From NCBI RefSeq assembly GCF_030815485.1, contig NZ_JAUSWV010000002.1, positions 5,580,001 to 5,644,000 on the forward strand: a stretch of DNA of 64,000 bases, given 5' to 3'. Within the stretch, counting starts at the first letter, position 1; the number at the start of each line of letters is the position of its first letter. Origin of the DNA: Streptomyces rishiriensis. GTDB lineage: Bacteria; Actinomycetota; Actinomycetes; Streptomycetales; Streptomycetaceae. This document shows, in pieces, positions 33,493-41,220 of the stretch. A program made the translations under genes and the position numbers. The notes under the pieces were generated by a model. The model had not been told where the DNA came from. It was given only the letters and a program-made list of their open reading frames with translations, and ran no database searches.

Positions 33493-33705
33493 GTGACGAG
33501 TCCTTCTGGAGACGGTGACCGAGGCGGTTCCCCGGAAGAGCCCCGTCCGCTGGTGGGTGCCCGTTGCGGCGCCCGGGCGGAGGAGCCCCCGCCCGTCACC
33601 TGGACCTGCTCGGTTGAGCACGGCGTCCGGCGCTACCTCTGCGGGGCCTGCGTCCGCGAGAACCTCAGCGCGAGCGAAGGGCGACTGGACCCGCAGTGGT
33701 GGTGA
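33493..33705 (+). CDS. Small protein with paired cysteines (about 70 aa)
   Basis: The C-terminal half, TWTCSVEHGVRRYLCGACVREN followed by LSASEGRLDPQWW, is of a type conserved in Streptomyces. It has a Cys, then a CGAC pair, in a probable small zinc-binding fold. The N-terminal half is disordered. The start is uncertain: GTG at 33493, 33481 and 33454 are all in frame; 33493 is chosen because the upstream part runs into the wblC operon terminator and is low complexity. The role is unknown. It is convergent with the ABC1 kinase gene, with 43 nt between the stops. Confidence 0.6.
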   Translation: MTSPSGDGDRGGSPEEPRPLVGARCGARAEEPPPVTWTCSVEHGVRRYLCGACVRENLSASEGRLDPQWW

Positions 33706-33748
33706 ATCGCGTCACAGGCCGGTGAGAAGGTGAGAAGCGGTCGGGAGC

Positions 33749-35128
33749 TCACGCCTCCGCGGCCGACTCCTCCGCCTCGAAGGCCTCCAGGACGTCCGCC
33801 GCGAGGAAGCCGGGCAACCACTCCTCCAGTTCCTCGCGCAGCCGCACCGTCGCGCCGAGCTGGCACAGCACGCCGATCGTGCTGAGCGTCACCCGGTGTA
33901 TCAGCAGATAGGCCGGCGGCAGGTTGAGCTGCTTGCCCAACTGATGGGCGGGGGAGCGGGGGTCGGCGATCCGGGCCGCCTGGCTGCGCATCCAGCCGCG
34001 GCTGAAGGTGAACTCCTCCACCTGGGCCGGCTCGATGATCGGGAGGAGGTAGTCGAGGACGGCGTCGGGGTCCAGCTCGATCGAGTTCTTGACGAAGCCC
34101 TCCGTGCGCAGGAGTTCGTAGACCGCCTCCGCCTCACCGTCGAGGGTCATGCGCAGCGACTCGCCGATCGGGTCCGGCAGACCGCCCGGGAGCCGGTCCA
34201 CCGTGCCGAAGTCCAGGACGCCCAGGCGCCAGTCGTCCTCGCCGTCCGGCCCGCCGGGCAGCAGGCGGAAGTTGCCGGGGTGCGGGTCGGCGTGGAGCAG
34301 GCCGGTGCGGGCCGGGCCGGAGAAGAGGAACCGGGACAGCAGCTGGCCCGCCCGGTCGCGCTGCTCCTGGGTGCCGTCGGTGATCACCTCGGACAGGGGC
34401 ACACCGTCGATCCACTCGGTGACCAGGACCTGGTCGCACTGGTGGACCACCGCCGGGACCACCACATCGGGATCGTCGGCGAACTCCTCGGCGTGGGCCT
34501 GCTGGGCCTGCGCCTCCAGGCCGTAGTCGAGTTCCTCGGAGACCCGGTCCCTGAGCTCGGTGATCAGCGGCTTCACGTCCATGCCCGGGATGAGGGGGCC
34601 CAACAGGCGCGCGAAACGGCTGAGTTGGTTCAGGTCGGACAGCAGGGCCTCACCGGCTCCGGGGTACTGGACCTTGACCGCGACCTCCCGGCCGTCGTGC
34701 CACACCGCTCGGTGCACCTGGCCGATCGAGGCCGCCGCGGCCGGCTTGTCGTCGAACTCCAGGAACAGCTCGGGCCAGTCCTCGCCGAGCCGCTCCGCGA
34801 GCACCGAGTGCATCGTGCGGGTCGGCATCGGCGGCGCCGCGTCCTGGAGCTTGGTGAGGGCCGCGCGGTAGGGACCGGCGACCTCCTCGGGCAGGGCGGA
34901 CTCGAAGACGGACATGGCCTGCCCGAACTTCATCGCACCCCCTTTCAGCTCGCCCAGCACCTTGAAGAGCTGTTCGGCGGTGCGCTGCTGCAGCTCGCGG
35001 CCGACGATCTCCGCGGACTCGCCCACGATCCGTTTGCCCAGGCCCCAGGTCGCCCGCCCGGCGAAGCCGAGCGGGAGCGCGGCGAGCTTGGCGGTCCGGG
35101 TGACCGCCTTCCGGGGAAGATCAGACAT
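33749..35128 (-). CDS. ABC1/AarF/UbiB-family atypical kinase
   Basis: This 459-residue atypical protein-kinase-like enzyme is linked in other organisms to quinone or lipid metabolism, with weak or unusual kinase activity. Family motifs are clear: the KxGQ motif in GGAMKFGQAMS (about 63-73), the Ala-rich loop AAAASIGQVHRA, the Lys of VAVKVQYPG, HADPHPGNF (catalytic loop) and LDFGTV (metal-binding DFG). The ATG at 35128 follows GGAGGGCGC. The start overlaps the stop of the ThiF-like gene by 8 nt, so the two are translated together. In mycobacteria a homologue also lies next to whiB7. Confidence 0.93.
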   Translation of the reverse strand: MSDLPRKAVTRTAKLAALPLGFAGRATWGLGKRIVGESAEIVGRELQQRTAEQLFKVLGELKGGAMKFGQAMSVFESALPEEVAGPYRAALTKLQDAAPPMPTRTMHSVLAERLGEDWPELFLEFDDKPAAAASIGQVHRAVWHDGREVAVKVQYPGAGEALLSDLNQLSRFARLLGPLIPGMDVKPLITELRDRVSEELDYGLEAQAQQAHAEEFADDPDVVVPAVVHQCDQVLVTEWIDGVPLSEVITDGTQEQRDRAGQLLSRFLFSGPARTGLLHADPHPGNFRLLPGGPDGEDDWRLGVLDFGTVDRLPGGLPDPIGESLRMTLDGEAEAVYELLRTEGFVKNSIELDPDAVLDYLLPIIEPAQVEEFTFSRGWMRSQAARIADPRSPAHQLGKQLNLPPAYLLIHRVTLSTIGVLCQLGATVRLREELEEWLPGFLAADVLEAFEAEESAAEA

Positions 35129-36332
35129 GCGCCCTCCAGGTCCCAGCCGGCCGCGCCGCGTCCGTTCTACGGCGAAACTCCTTCGAATGCTGCCCTGCCA
35201 TTGTCGCGTGCGTTACCCGCTCCTCGGAGATGTGTTCCTGCTTACCTTTCTCCGCGGCCCCGCACGAGCATGCGGAATGGGGCCATACCGGTCGGGCATG
35301 CCACTGGAGGGCGGGGACGGAGACTTCCCAGCGGGCGCCCGTGCTCGACGGGGTCCGGCCGTCGAGGAAGGTGAGCGCGTGGGCGGCCGCCAGTCCGGCG
35401 ACGGTCGTGGCCAGCGTCAGATCACAGGCGCGCGCCGCGCGCCTTCTCCCGGAGTGCCACTGGGCGACCAGCCGCGGCCAGGCCGGGTCCCGGTCGGTGC
35501 GCTCCTGGTGCAGACAGCCGGCGCAACCCGTCTCACCCGGCAGCACGAGCGGGCCGACCACGCCCGTCCCCTCCACGACCCCGGCGTAGAGATGCGGTGT
35601 GCCCGAGGCGATCAGGGGCTCCGCCGCCGAGGGAGCGGGCGCGTGCACGGACACGTCGTCCCGTGGAGCGATGATCACCAGGGCGAAGCCGGGGCTGTCC
35701 GGCTCGGCCGGTGTCCCCGGGCCCCTGCGGGGCGCGGGTCCCGGAGCGGCCCGGCGTACGGCGCGGCGGGCGGACTCGTCCCGACGCTCGCCGACAGCCT
35801 CGGCGGGCAGGCCGCCCGGTGCGACGTCCCCCGGCTCCACCCGGCCGCCGTCCCGCACGTCCACCTCGCCGACCCCGGCACCCGAGAGCAGCGCCGCCAG
35901 CACCGCACCGACCCGGCCCGCGCCCCGCACCTGGACCCGCAGCCGGCCTCGGACCGTCAGGTTCTCGATCGCGGCGCCCGGATCCGACGCGAGGAGGGAC
36001 AGCGTGGCGAGGTCCGGGCGCAGCCGGTCCAGCACCTCTTTCCGCTCCCGCAGATCGGCGGCCTCCGGACCGCCGCCGCGCGCGTCGTCGAGCAGCCCCG
36101 CCCGCGCCAGCCGCTCCACCAGTCGGTCGACATGGCCGTCGGGCAGGTCCATGCGGCGGCCCTCCGCACGGAGCAGCGCCAGCCCGCGGGTGCCGTCCAG
36201 CAGGTCGAGGAAGGCGCCCGTCGCCGTGTCGACCGGGCCGAGTGTCAGCGCGTGCGCCGGTGTCATCCCGAACTGCACCGTGTTGAGGTCACGCCAGCCG
36301 CGCCGCAGCGCGGGCTTCACCATCGGATGCAT
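35121..36332 (-). CDS. ThiF/E1-like protein, cyclodehydratase-docking type
   Basis: This 403-residue protein has an N-terminal winged-helix-like part (about 1-100) and a ThiF-type Rossmann half (VRGRLRVQVRGAGRVGAVLA, about 127-146). It ends with CAGCLHQ and CSCGAA, a likely zinc tetra-Cys. The layout resembles the E1-like partner proteins of azoline-forming (TOMM) cyclodehydratases more than true adenylating enzymes. The nucleotide-binding loop is degenerate: there is no clear ATP-binding Arg-finger or DxxDN run, so catalysis is doubtful. No precursor peptide or YcaO gene is nearby. The ATG at 36332 follows GGGGGTC. The C-terminal 50 residues after the last Cys are low complexity and overlap the ABC1 start. 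Confidence 0.83.
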   Translation of the reverse strand: MHPMVKPALRRGWRDLNTVQFGMTPAHALTLGPVDTATGAFLDLLDGTRGLALLRAEGRRMDLPDGHVDRLVERLARAGLLDDARGGGPEAADLRERKEVLDRLRPDLATLSLLASDPGAAIENLTVRGRLRVQVRGAGRVGAVLAALLSGAGVGEVDVRDGGRVEPGDVAPGGLPAEAVGERRDESARRAVRRAAPGPAPRRGPGTPAEPDSPGFALVIIAPRDDVSVHAPAPSAAEPLIASGTPHLYAGVVEGTGVVGPLVLPGETGCAGCLHQERTDRDPAWPRLVAQWHSGRRRAARACDLTLATTVAGLAAAHALTFLDGRTPSSTGARWEVSVPALQWHARPVWPHSACSCGAAEKGKQEHISEERVTHATMAGQHSKEFRRRTDAARPAGTWRAHV

Positions 36333-36580
36333 CGAAGACCCCCGTATGCCTTATGCCTGGAAACTCCCCGTCACATCGGCGGAGCGGGAGCGTGGGGGTG
36401 TCCTCGCTCCGCCGACGAGTGCCAGCATGCCCGGGCCGGCTCGAGCGTGCCGAAAGTTGTCCACAGGCAGGGGCGTTCGTCGTACAAATGCGTCGTACGA
36501 GGCAAAAGTGGCCTGGTGGATGGGAACCCGACCGTCCCGGAGCCGGGACTTCCGCCGTGTGCAGCGGGTAACGTCGGGGC

Positions 36581-37177
36581 GTGTCCGCCGACCCATTGCA
36601 CCGCGCCGGTACACCACAGCGCAGCACGACGAGCCAGCCGCCGAGCGGCCCACGGGCGAGCGCGATCGAGGTCCGCAGAAGCGCCCGTCGACGTCGGACG
36701 GTCTCCGCGTACCGCGAGGGCGATCGCACCATCGTGCTCATCCCTGCCCGGATGTCCGAGGCGGAGGAACAACGCTGGGTGAGTGTCATGCTCGACAAGC
36801 TCGCCGCCCAGGAGAGCCGGCGCGTTCCGGGCGACGCGGAGCTGGCCGAGCGCGCCGAGCGGCTGTCGGCCCAGTGCTTCGGCGGTCGGGCCCGGCCCGC
36901 CTCGGTCCGCTGGGTGACCAACCAGAACACCCGCTGGGGCTCGTGCACACCGGCCGAGGGCAGCATCCGCCTGTCGCACCGTCTGAAGGGCATGCCCGAG
37001 TACGTCATCGACTACGTCCTCGCCCACGAGCTCGCGCATCTGCTCGTGCCCGGTCACGGCGCCGACTTCTGGCGGCTGCTGGAGGCGTACCCGCGCACCG
37101 AGCGCGCGCGTGGCTACCTCGAGGGCGTCGTCGCGGCCGAACGGCTGCCCCACCTGCCCGCCGCGGGCGAGGAGTGA
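36581..37177 (+). CDS. YgjP/DUF45-type metallopeptidase
   Basis: This 198-residue zinc metallopeptidase-like protein has the motif LAHELAHLLVPGHGADFW (His-Glu-x-x-His, about 150-154, plus the downstream His). TRWGSCTPAEG upstream of it marks the YgjP/WLM (SprT-related) group. The N-terminus is disordered and basic. The physiological substrate is unknown. GTG 36581 is preceded by TAACGT ending 6 nt upstream and by no clear ribosome binding site, so it is probably leaderless. It is divergent from the ThiF-like gene. Confidence 0.9.
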   Translation: MSADPLHRAGTPQRSTTSQPPSGPRASAIEVRRSARRRRTVSAYREGDRTIVLIPARMSEAEEQRWVSVMLDKLAAQESRRVPGDAELAERAERLSAQCFGGRARPASVRWVTNQNTRWGSCTPAEGSIRLSHRLKGMPEYVIDYVLAHELAHLLVPGHGADFWRLLEAYPRTERARGYLEGVVAAERLPHLPAAGEE

Positions 37178-37318
37178 CCTGCGGGGACGCGCTGAGCCCG
37201 TCCCTTGTCACGTGACGCCGGTTGTGTACCGGGTCTGTACCGACATCGTGCGTTGTCCGACTTTGCCGTTAGCCTGACGCGACGCATTTACCATCGGGAT
37301 GGGGGACGGTCGTTACGC

Positions 37319-38980
37319 ATGCCCAGGGAATTCCAGCGCGGCCACAAGGCCAGGATCAGTGACCTCACCGCGGGCACCGATCTGTACGTAGGCGTGCAGA
37401 TCACCGCCCCCGGCCTGACCTTCGACATCAGCTGCTTCGGCCTCGACGCCGACGAGCGGCTCTCGGACGACCGGTACTTCATCTTCTTCAACCAGCCGAA
37501 GTCGCCCGAGGAGTCCGTTCAGCTCCTGGGCGCCCAGGCGGGCGACACGGAGTCCTTCCGCATCACCCTCGACCGGATTCCGCCGCAGATCCAGAAGCTG
37601 TCCTTCACGGCGACCCTCGACGGCGCCGGGCAGATGTCGCAGATCAACCCCGGTTATCTCCGCATCGTCGCGGGCGGCGAGGAAGTGGCCCGCTACGCGT
37701 TCAACGGCTCCGAGTTCTCCAGCGAGCGTGCCGTGATGCTGGGTGACTTCTACCTGAAGGACGTCTGGCGGTTCGCGGCCGTAGGACAGGGCTTCGACGG
37801 CGGTCTGGACGCGCTGCTGAAGAACTTCGGCGGCGAGGTCGCCGAGGAGGAGGCGCCCGCCGCGCCCCAGCAGCCGCTGGCCGGCGCCGCGTCTCCCGGC
37901 TTCGCCCCGCCGGCGTTCGGCGCACCGTCCGCGCCCGCCCCGGCGCAGCCGCAGCCCGTCGTGCAGGGCTTCGCGCCCCCGCCCGGCGCGACCCCGCCCC
38001 CCGCCCCGGCGCCCGCGCCCTCGGTGCACGCTGCGCCGACCATCATCGCGCCCCTGGCCCCGCCCGGCGGCCAGGTGCCGCCTCCCGCCCCGGCCCCGGC
38101 GCCCTACGGCCAGCCACCGCAGCCGTACGGCCAGGGCCCCGCGCCGACCGCGCCCATGCCCCCCGGCTACGGCCAGCAGCCCCAGGCACCGCAGGCGCCG
38201 CAGGCCCCGCCCGGCTACGGTCAGCCGCCGCAGCCGCCCGGTTACGGCCAGCAGCCTCCCTTCGGACAGGTCCCTGGCCAGCAGGGATACGGCGTGCCGC
38301 AGGGCGCGCCCCAGGGTGGCGCCGGCGTGGCCGCGGCGCTCCAGCAGTTCAAGGAGACGCCCACCGGACAGCGCTGGACGCAGCAGAACAGGAAGCTGGT
38401 CCGCGTCGATCTCGGAATGGGCGGCCAGCCCGTGCTCGCCCGTCAGGGCAGCATGGTCCTCTACCAGGGCAAGGTCGACTTCAGCTACAAGGGCGCCGGG
38501 TTCGCCGGTCGGATCGTCGGCAACGCAACCGGCCAGGAGATGCAGCTGATGCGCTGCACCGGCCAGGGACAGGTGTTCCTCGCCGAGAACTCCACGATGC
38601 TGCACCCCATCGAGCTCCAGGGTGACGGCATCTGTGTCTCCGCGGAGAACGTCCTCGCCTTCGACGAGAGCCTCCAGTACGAGGTCCGTCGCATCGAGGG
38701 GCACGGGATCCCCGGCGGCGCGCTGTTCACCATGCAGTTCACCGGCACCGGCACGATCGTCGTCAAGACGCACGGCACGCCCGTCGTGCTGCCGGTGACC
38801 CCCACCACGTTCGCCGACTGCAACGCCGTCGTCGCCTGGTCGTCCGCCGCCCAGGTGGTCGTCTCCAGCCAGGTCCGCATGCGCCGCAACGCCTACCCCG
38901 GCGACACCGGCGAGAGCGTGAACCTCCAGTTCCGGGGCGCTCCCGGCAACTTCATCGTCGTCCAGCCGTACGAGGTCTGA
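37319..38980 (+). CDS. TerD-AIM24 fusion protein
   Basis: This is a 553-residue two-domain protein. The N-terminal TerD/stress domain (about 1-180) has the calcium-binding family signatures FDISCFGLDADERLSDDRY and YFIFFNQPKSPEESVQLLG. A low-complexity Pro/Gln/Gly linker (about 185-340) carries GYGQQP-type repeats. The C-terminal AIM24 beta-barrel domain (about 345-553) has RVDLGMGGQPVLARQGSMV and GTGTIVVKTHG. TerD proteins are linked to tellurite and membrane stress and bind calcium; AIM24 domains occur in bacterial proteins of unknown function. The ATG at 37319 follows GGGGGACGG. Two separate AIM24 genes follow at 11-18 nt spacing, so it heads an operon. Confidence 0.92.
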   Translation: MPREFQRGHKARISDLTAGTDLYVGVQITAPGLTFDISCFGLDADERLSDDRYFIFFNQPKSPEESVQLLGAQAGDTESFRITLDRIPPQIQKLSFTATLDGAGQMSQINPGYLRIVAGGEEVARYAFNGSEFSSERAVMLGDFYLKDVWRFAAVGQGFDGGLDALLKNFGGEVAEEEAPAAPQQPLAGAASPGFAPPAFGAPSAPAPAQPQPVVQGFAPPPGATPPPAPAPAPSVHAAPTIIAPLAPPGGQVPPPAPAPAPYGQPPQPYGQGPAPTAPMPPGYGQQPQAPQAPQAPPGYGQPPQPPGYGQQPPFGQVPGQQGYGVPQGAPQGGAGVAAALQQFKETPTGQRWTQQNRKLVRVDLGMGGQPVLARQGSMVLYQGKVDFSYKGAGFAGRIVGNATGQEMQLMRCTGQGQVFLAENSTMLHPIELQGDGICVSAENVLAFDESLQYEVRRIEGHGIPGGALFTMQFTGTGTIVVKTHGTPVVLPVTPTTFADCNAVVAWSSAAQVVVSSQVRMRRNAYPGDTGESVNLQFRGAPGNFIVVQPYEV

Positions 38981-38991
38981 GGGAGCCCGTC

Positions 38992-39672
38992 ATGAACCAG
39001 CCACTCGCGGGCTATGCCCCCGCACCCGTCACCGCCCGGATGGAGAACCACGGCAACCACATGCTGAAGGTCGCCCTCCAGACCGGGAACGACCTCCTCG
39101 CGCGCGTGGGCTCGATGGTCGCCTACGAGGGCTTCGTGCAGTACGAGCCCAATCCGCCGGCCGTGCGTCAGATCGCGCGCGACTGGATGACCGGCGAGGG
39201 CGCGCCCCTGATGAAATGCTCGGGCGACGGCCTGCTCTACCTCGCCGACTACGGTGCCAACGTCGTCGTGATCAACCTCAACGGTGACGGCATCTCCGTC
39301 AACGCCACCAACCTGCTCGCCTTCGACGCGCACCTCACCTGGGGCGTCGAGCGCGTCAAGGGACTCGCGAAGTTCGCCGGGCAGGGCCTGTGGAACACCA
39401 AGATCTCGGGGCAGGGCTGGGTCGCGCTGACCTCCCGGGGCAAGCCGATCGTCGTCGACTGCGGCGGCGGCGAGGACGAGACGTACGTCGACCCCGACGC
39501 GCTCGTCGCCTGGTCGCCGAACCTCAAGGTGAAGGGCAAGCGCAGCTTCAAGGCGCAGTCGCTCATCGGCCGGGGCAGCGGCGAGGCCTACCAGATGGCC
39601 TTCTCCGGCCAGGGCATCGTCGTCGTCCAGCCGAGTGAGGACAGCACCGACCGCCTCCGGGTCCGGGGCTGA
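38992..39672 (+). CDS. AIM24 family protein, second gene of the array
   Basis: This 226-residue stand-alone AIM24 domain has the same strand pattern as the C-terminal part of the preceding fusion (LARVGSMVAYEGFVQYE, GDGLLYLADYGANVVVINL, ISGQGWVALTSRGKP, GEAYQMAFSGQGIVVVQPSE). No signal peptide or membrane segment is present. The ATG follows GAGGGAG and lies 11 nt after the previous stop. AIM24 domains form trimeric beta-helical barrels in known structures; the ligand is unknown. Confidence 0.9.
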   Translation: MNQPLAGYAPAPVTARMENHGNHMLKVALQTGNDLLARVGSMVAYEGFVQYEPNPPAVRQIARDWMTGEGAPLMKCSGDGLLYLADYGANVVVINLNGDGISVNATNLLAFDAHLTWGVERVKGLAKFAGQGLWNTKISGQGWVALTSRGKPIVVDCGGGEDETYVDPDALVAWSPNLKVKGKRSFKAQSLIGRGSGEAYQMAFSGQGIVVVQPSEDSTDRLRVRG

Positions 39673-39690
39673 GGGGGAGCCAGAAACGCC

Positions 39691-40446
39691 ATGCAGAGCT
39701 CACTTTTCGCGCACAACGACTCGCAGACCCAGGAGCGCTGGAGTCTGCAGAACAAGCAGATGCTCCGGGTCGGCCTGGAGGGCCACGACGACATCCTCGC
39801 CCGCAAGGGCACGATGGTCGCCTACCAGGGCCTGATGGAGTTCGACGCCGAATACCAGAACAACCAGCAGGGACGCGCCCGTGCGCACACGGGCGAGGGC
39901 CTGGACCTGATGCGCTGTCACGGTCAGGGCACGGTCTATCTCGCCAACCTCGCCCAGCACGTGCATGTGATGGACGTGGAGCAGGACGGCCTCACCGTGG
40001 ACAGCAGCTACGTCCTGGCCATGGACTCCTCGCTGCACCACGAGGTCATCGCCGTCGACAGCCTCTACGGCATCTCCGGCTCCGGGAAGTACCAGCTCAA
40101 CATCACCGGCCGTGGCAAGGTCGCCCTGATGACCTCGGGCGCGCCGCTGATGATGCAGGTCACGCCCGACAAGTACGTCAACTGCGACGCCGACGCCATC
40201 GTCGCCTGGTCCACCGGGCTGCGCGTGCAGATGCAGGCCCAGACGCACTCCTCCGGAGTGTGGCGCCGGCGCGGCAACACCGGTGAGGGCTGGGAGCTCA
40301 GCTTCATGGGCACCGGCTACGCGCTCGTTCAGCCCAGCGAGCTGCTGCCGCCGCAGAACGCCCAGGTCGGCTCCGGGCTGGCCGCCCAGTACGGCATGGG
40401 GCAGCAGGGCGTACGGCAGCAGAACCAGGGCAACGCCTGGAGCTGA
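39691..40446 (+). CDS. AIM24 family protein, third gene of the array
   Basis: This 251-residue AIM24 protein is related to the previous two (LARKGTMVAYQGLMEFD, GQGTVYLANLAQHVHVMDV, ISGSGKYQLNITGRGKVALM, SFMGTGYALVQPSE). It ends in a Gln/Gly-rich tail (about 225-251, QYGMGQQGVRQQNQ). The ATG follows GAGGGGGAG 18 nt after the previous stop. A hairpin 19 nt after the stop closes the operon. Three paralogous domains in one operon suggest a hetero-oligomer, which is inference. Confidence 0.9.
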   Translation: MQSSLFAHNDSQTQERWSLQNKQMLRVGLEGHDDILARKGTMVAYQGLMEFDAEYQNNQQGRARAHTGEGLDLMRCHGQGTVYLANLAQHVHVMDVEQDGLTVDSSYVLAMDSSLHHEVIAVDSLYGISGSGKYQLNITGRGKVALMTSGAPLMMQVTPDKYVNCDADAIVAWSTGLRVQMQAQTHSSGVWRRRGNTGEGWELSFMGTGYALVQPSELLPPQNAQVGSGLAAQYGMGQQGVRQQNQGNAWS

Positions 40447-40464
40447 CCGTCCGGAAAGCAGACG

Positions 40465-40495
40465 TAAGGGGCGGCCGCCCGGAGGCCGCCCCTTA
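40465..40495 (+). terminator. Hairpin after the TerD-AIM24 operon
   Basis: Perfect 12-bp stem TAAGGGGCGGCC (40465-40476) with its complement at 40484-40495 and a 7-nt loop, just after the last AIM24 gene. On the minus strand it lies beyond the repeat array and could also stop the Nudix message. Confidence 0.78.
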
Positions 40496-40500
40496 CTCGT

Positions 40501-40712
40501 CTCGGCTCACCGCCGCGCGTGCCGGACGGGCCTCTCGGCTCACCGCCGCGCGTGCCGGACCGGCCTCTCGGCTCACAGCCGCGCGTGCCGGACCGGCCTC
40601 TCGGCTCACCGCCGTCCGTGCCGGACCGGCCTCTCGGCTCACCGCCGTCCGTGCCGGACGGGCCTCTCGGCCCACCGCCGTCCGTGCCGGACCGGCCTCT
40701 CGGCTCACAGCC
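40501..40712. repeat. Tandem array of 33-bp repeats at the 3' end of the Nudix gene
   Basis: Six full units start at 40501, 40534, 40567, 40600, 40633 and 40666, each beginning CTCGGCTCAC (CTCGGCCCAC in the sixth), plus a partial seventh at 40699 that contains the Nudix stop codon. The period is exactly 33 bp and units differ at only a few bases (for example GCGCGT versus GTCCGT). Because 33 is a multiple of three, the Nudix stop triplet recurs in the same frame in almost every unit. Confidence 0.95.
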
Positions 40713-41220
40713 TCGCGCGGGTCGCTTCCAGCAGCCGTACGACCGACTCGTCGGCGACGCCCGCCACCTCGTCGTAGGCGAACCAGCGCAGGTCGAGGGA
40801 TTCGTCGCTGATGGCCTCCACGGCCCCGGCCGGAGCGAGCGCCGCGTACTGGACGTCGTAGTGCCATGCGCACGGCGTGTGATGCCGGTCCAGGCGCACG
40901 GGGCCGCCGGGGAGCAGGGTGAGGCCGCCGATGCCGGACTCCTCGGTCGCCTCGCGCAGTGCGGCGGCCCGCACGGTGTCGTCGGCCGGCTCGCAGTGGC
41001 CTCCCATCTGGAGCCACATCCGGATCTTCTTGTGCAGGGTCAGCAGCACCCGGCCCCGCTCCGGGTCGATCACCAGCGCGCTTGCCGTGATGTGCCCGTC
41101 GCCGCAGGCCTTCCACATGCCGTCCGGGTGCGCCTCGAGATGGTCCAGGTAGGACCGGCACAGCTCTTGCTGGCCCTCGTACCCCTTCAGGACGAGGACC
41201 GCGTCGTCGTACAGGCTCAC
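40705..41220 (-). CDS. Nudix hydrolase
   Basis: This 171-residue Nudix hydrolase cleaves a nucleoside-diphosphate-linked substrate; the exact one is unknown. The Nudix box reads GGHCEPADDT, then AALREATEESGI, with the metal-binding REATEE run. GHITASALVIDPERGRVLLTLHKKIRMWLQ precedes it, in the style of the MutT/NUDT-like group in actinobacteria. The GTG start overlaps the stop of the zincin gene (GTGA), so the two are coupled. Its stop codon lies in the first unit of a 33-bp repeat array, so the 3' end of the gene seems to have been amplified. Confidence 0.92.
   Translation of the reverse strand: MSLYDDAVLVLKGYEGQQELCRSYLDHLEAHPDGMWKACGDGHITASALVIDPERGRVLLTLHKKIRMWLQMGGHCEPADDTVRAAALREATEESGIGGLTLLPGGPVRLDRHHTPCAWHYDVQYAALAPAGAVEAISDESLDLRWFAYDEVAGVADESVVRLLEATRARL

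Noticed and set aside
40501..40712. CRISPR-like repeat array
   Set aside because: The 33-bp units are contiguous with no spacers, no cas genes are near, and the array starts inside the end of the Nudix gene.
40493..41161. A long minus-strand protein with repeats of AVSREAGPARA type
   Set aside because: It is in another frame from the Nudix domain and only translates the 33-bp tandem repeats; the Nudix frame with a full family motif is the real gene.
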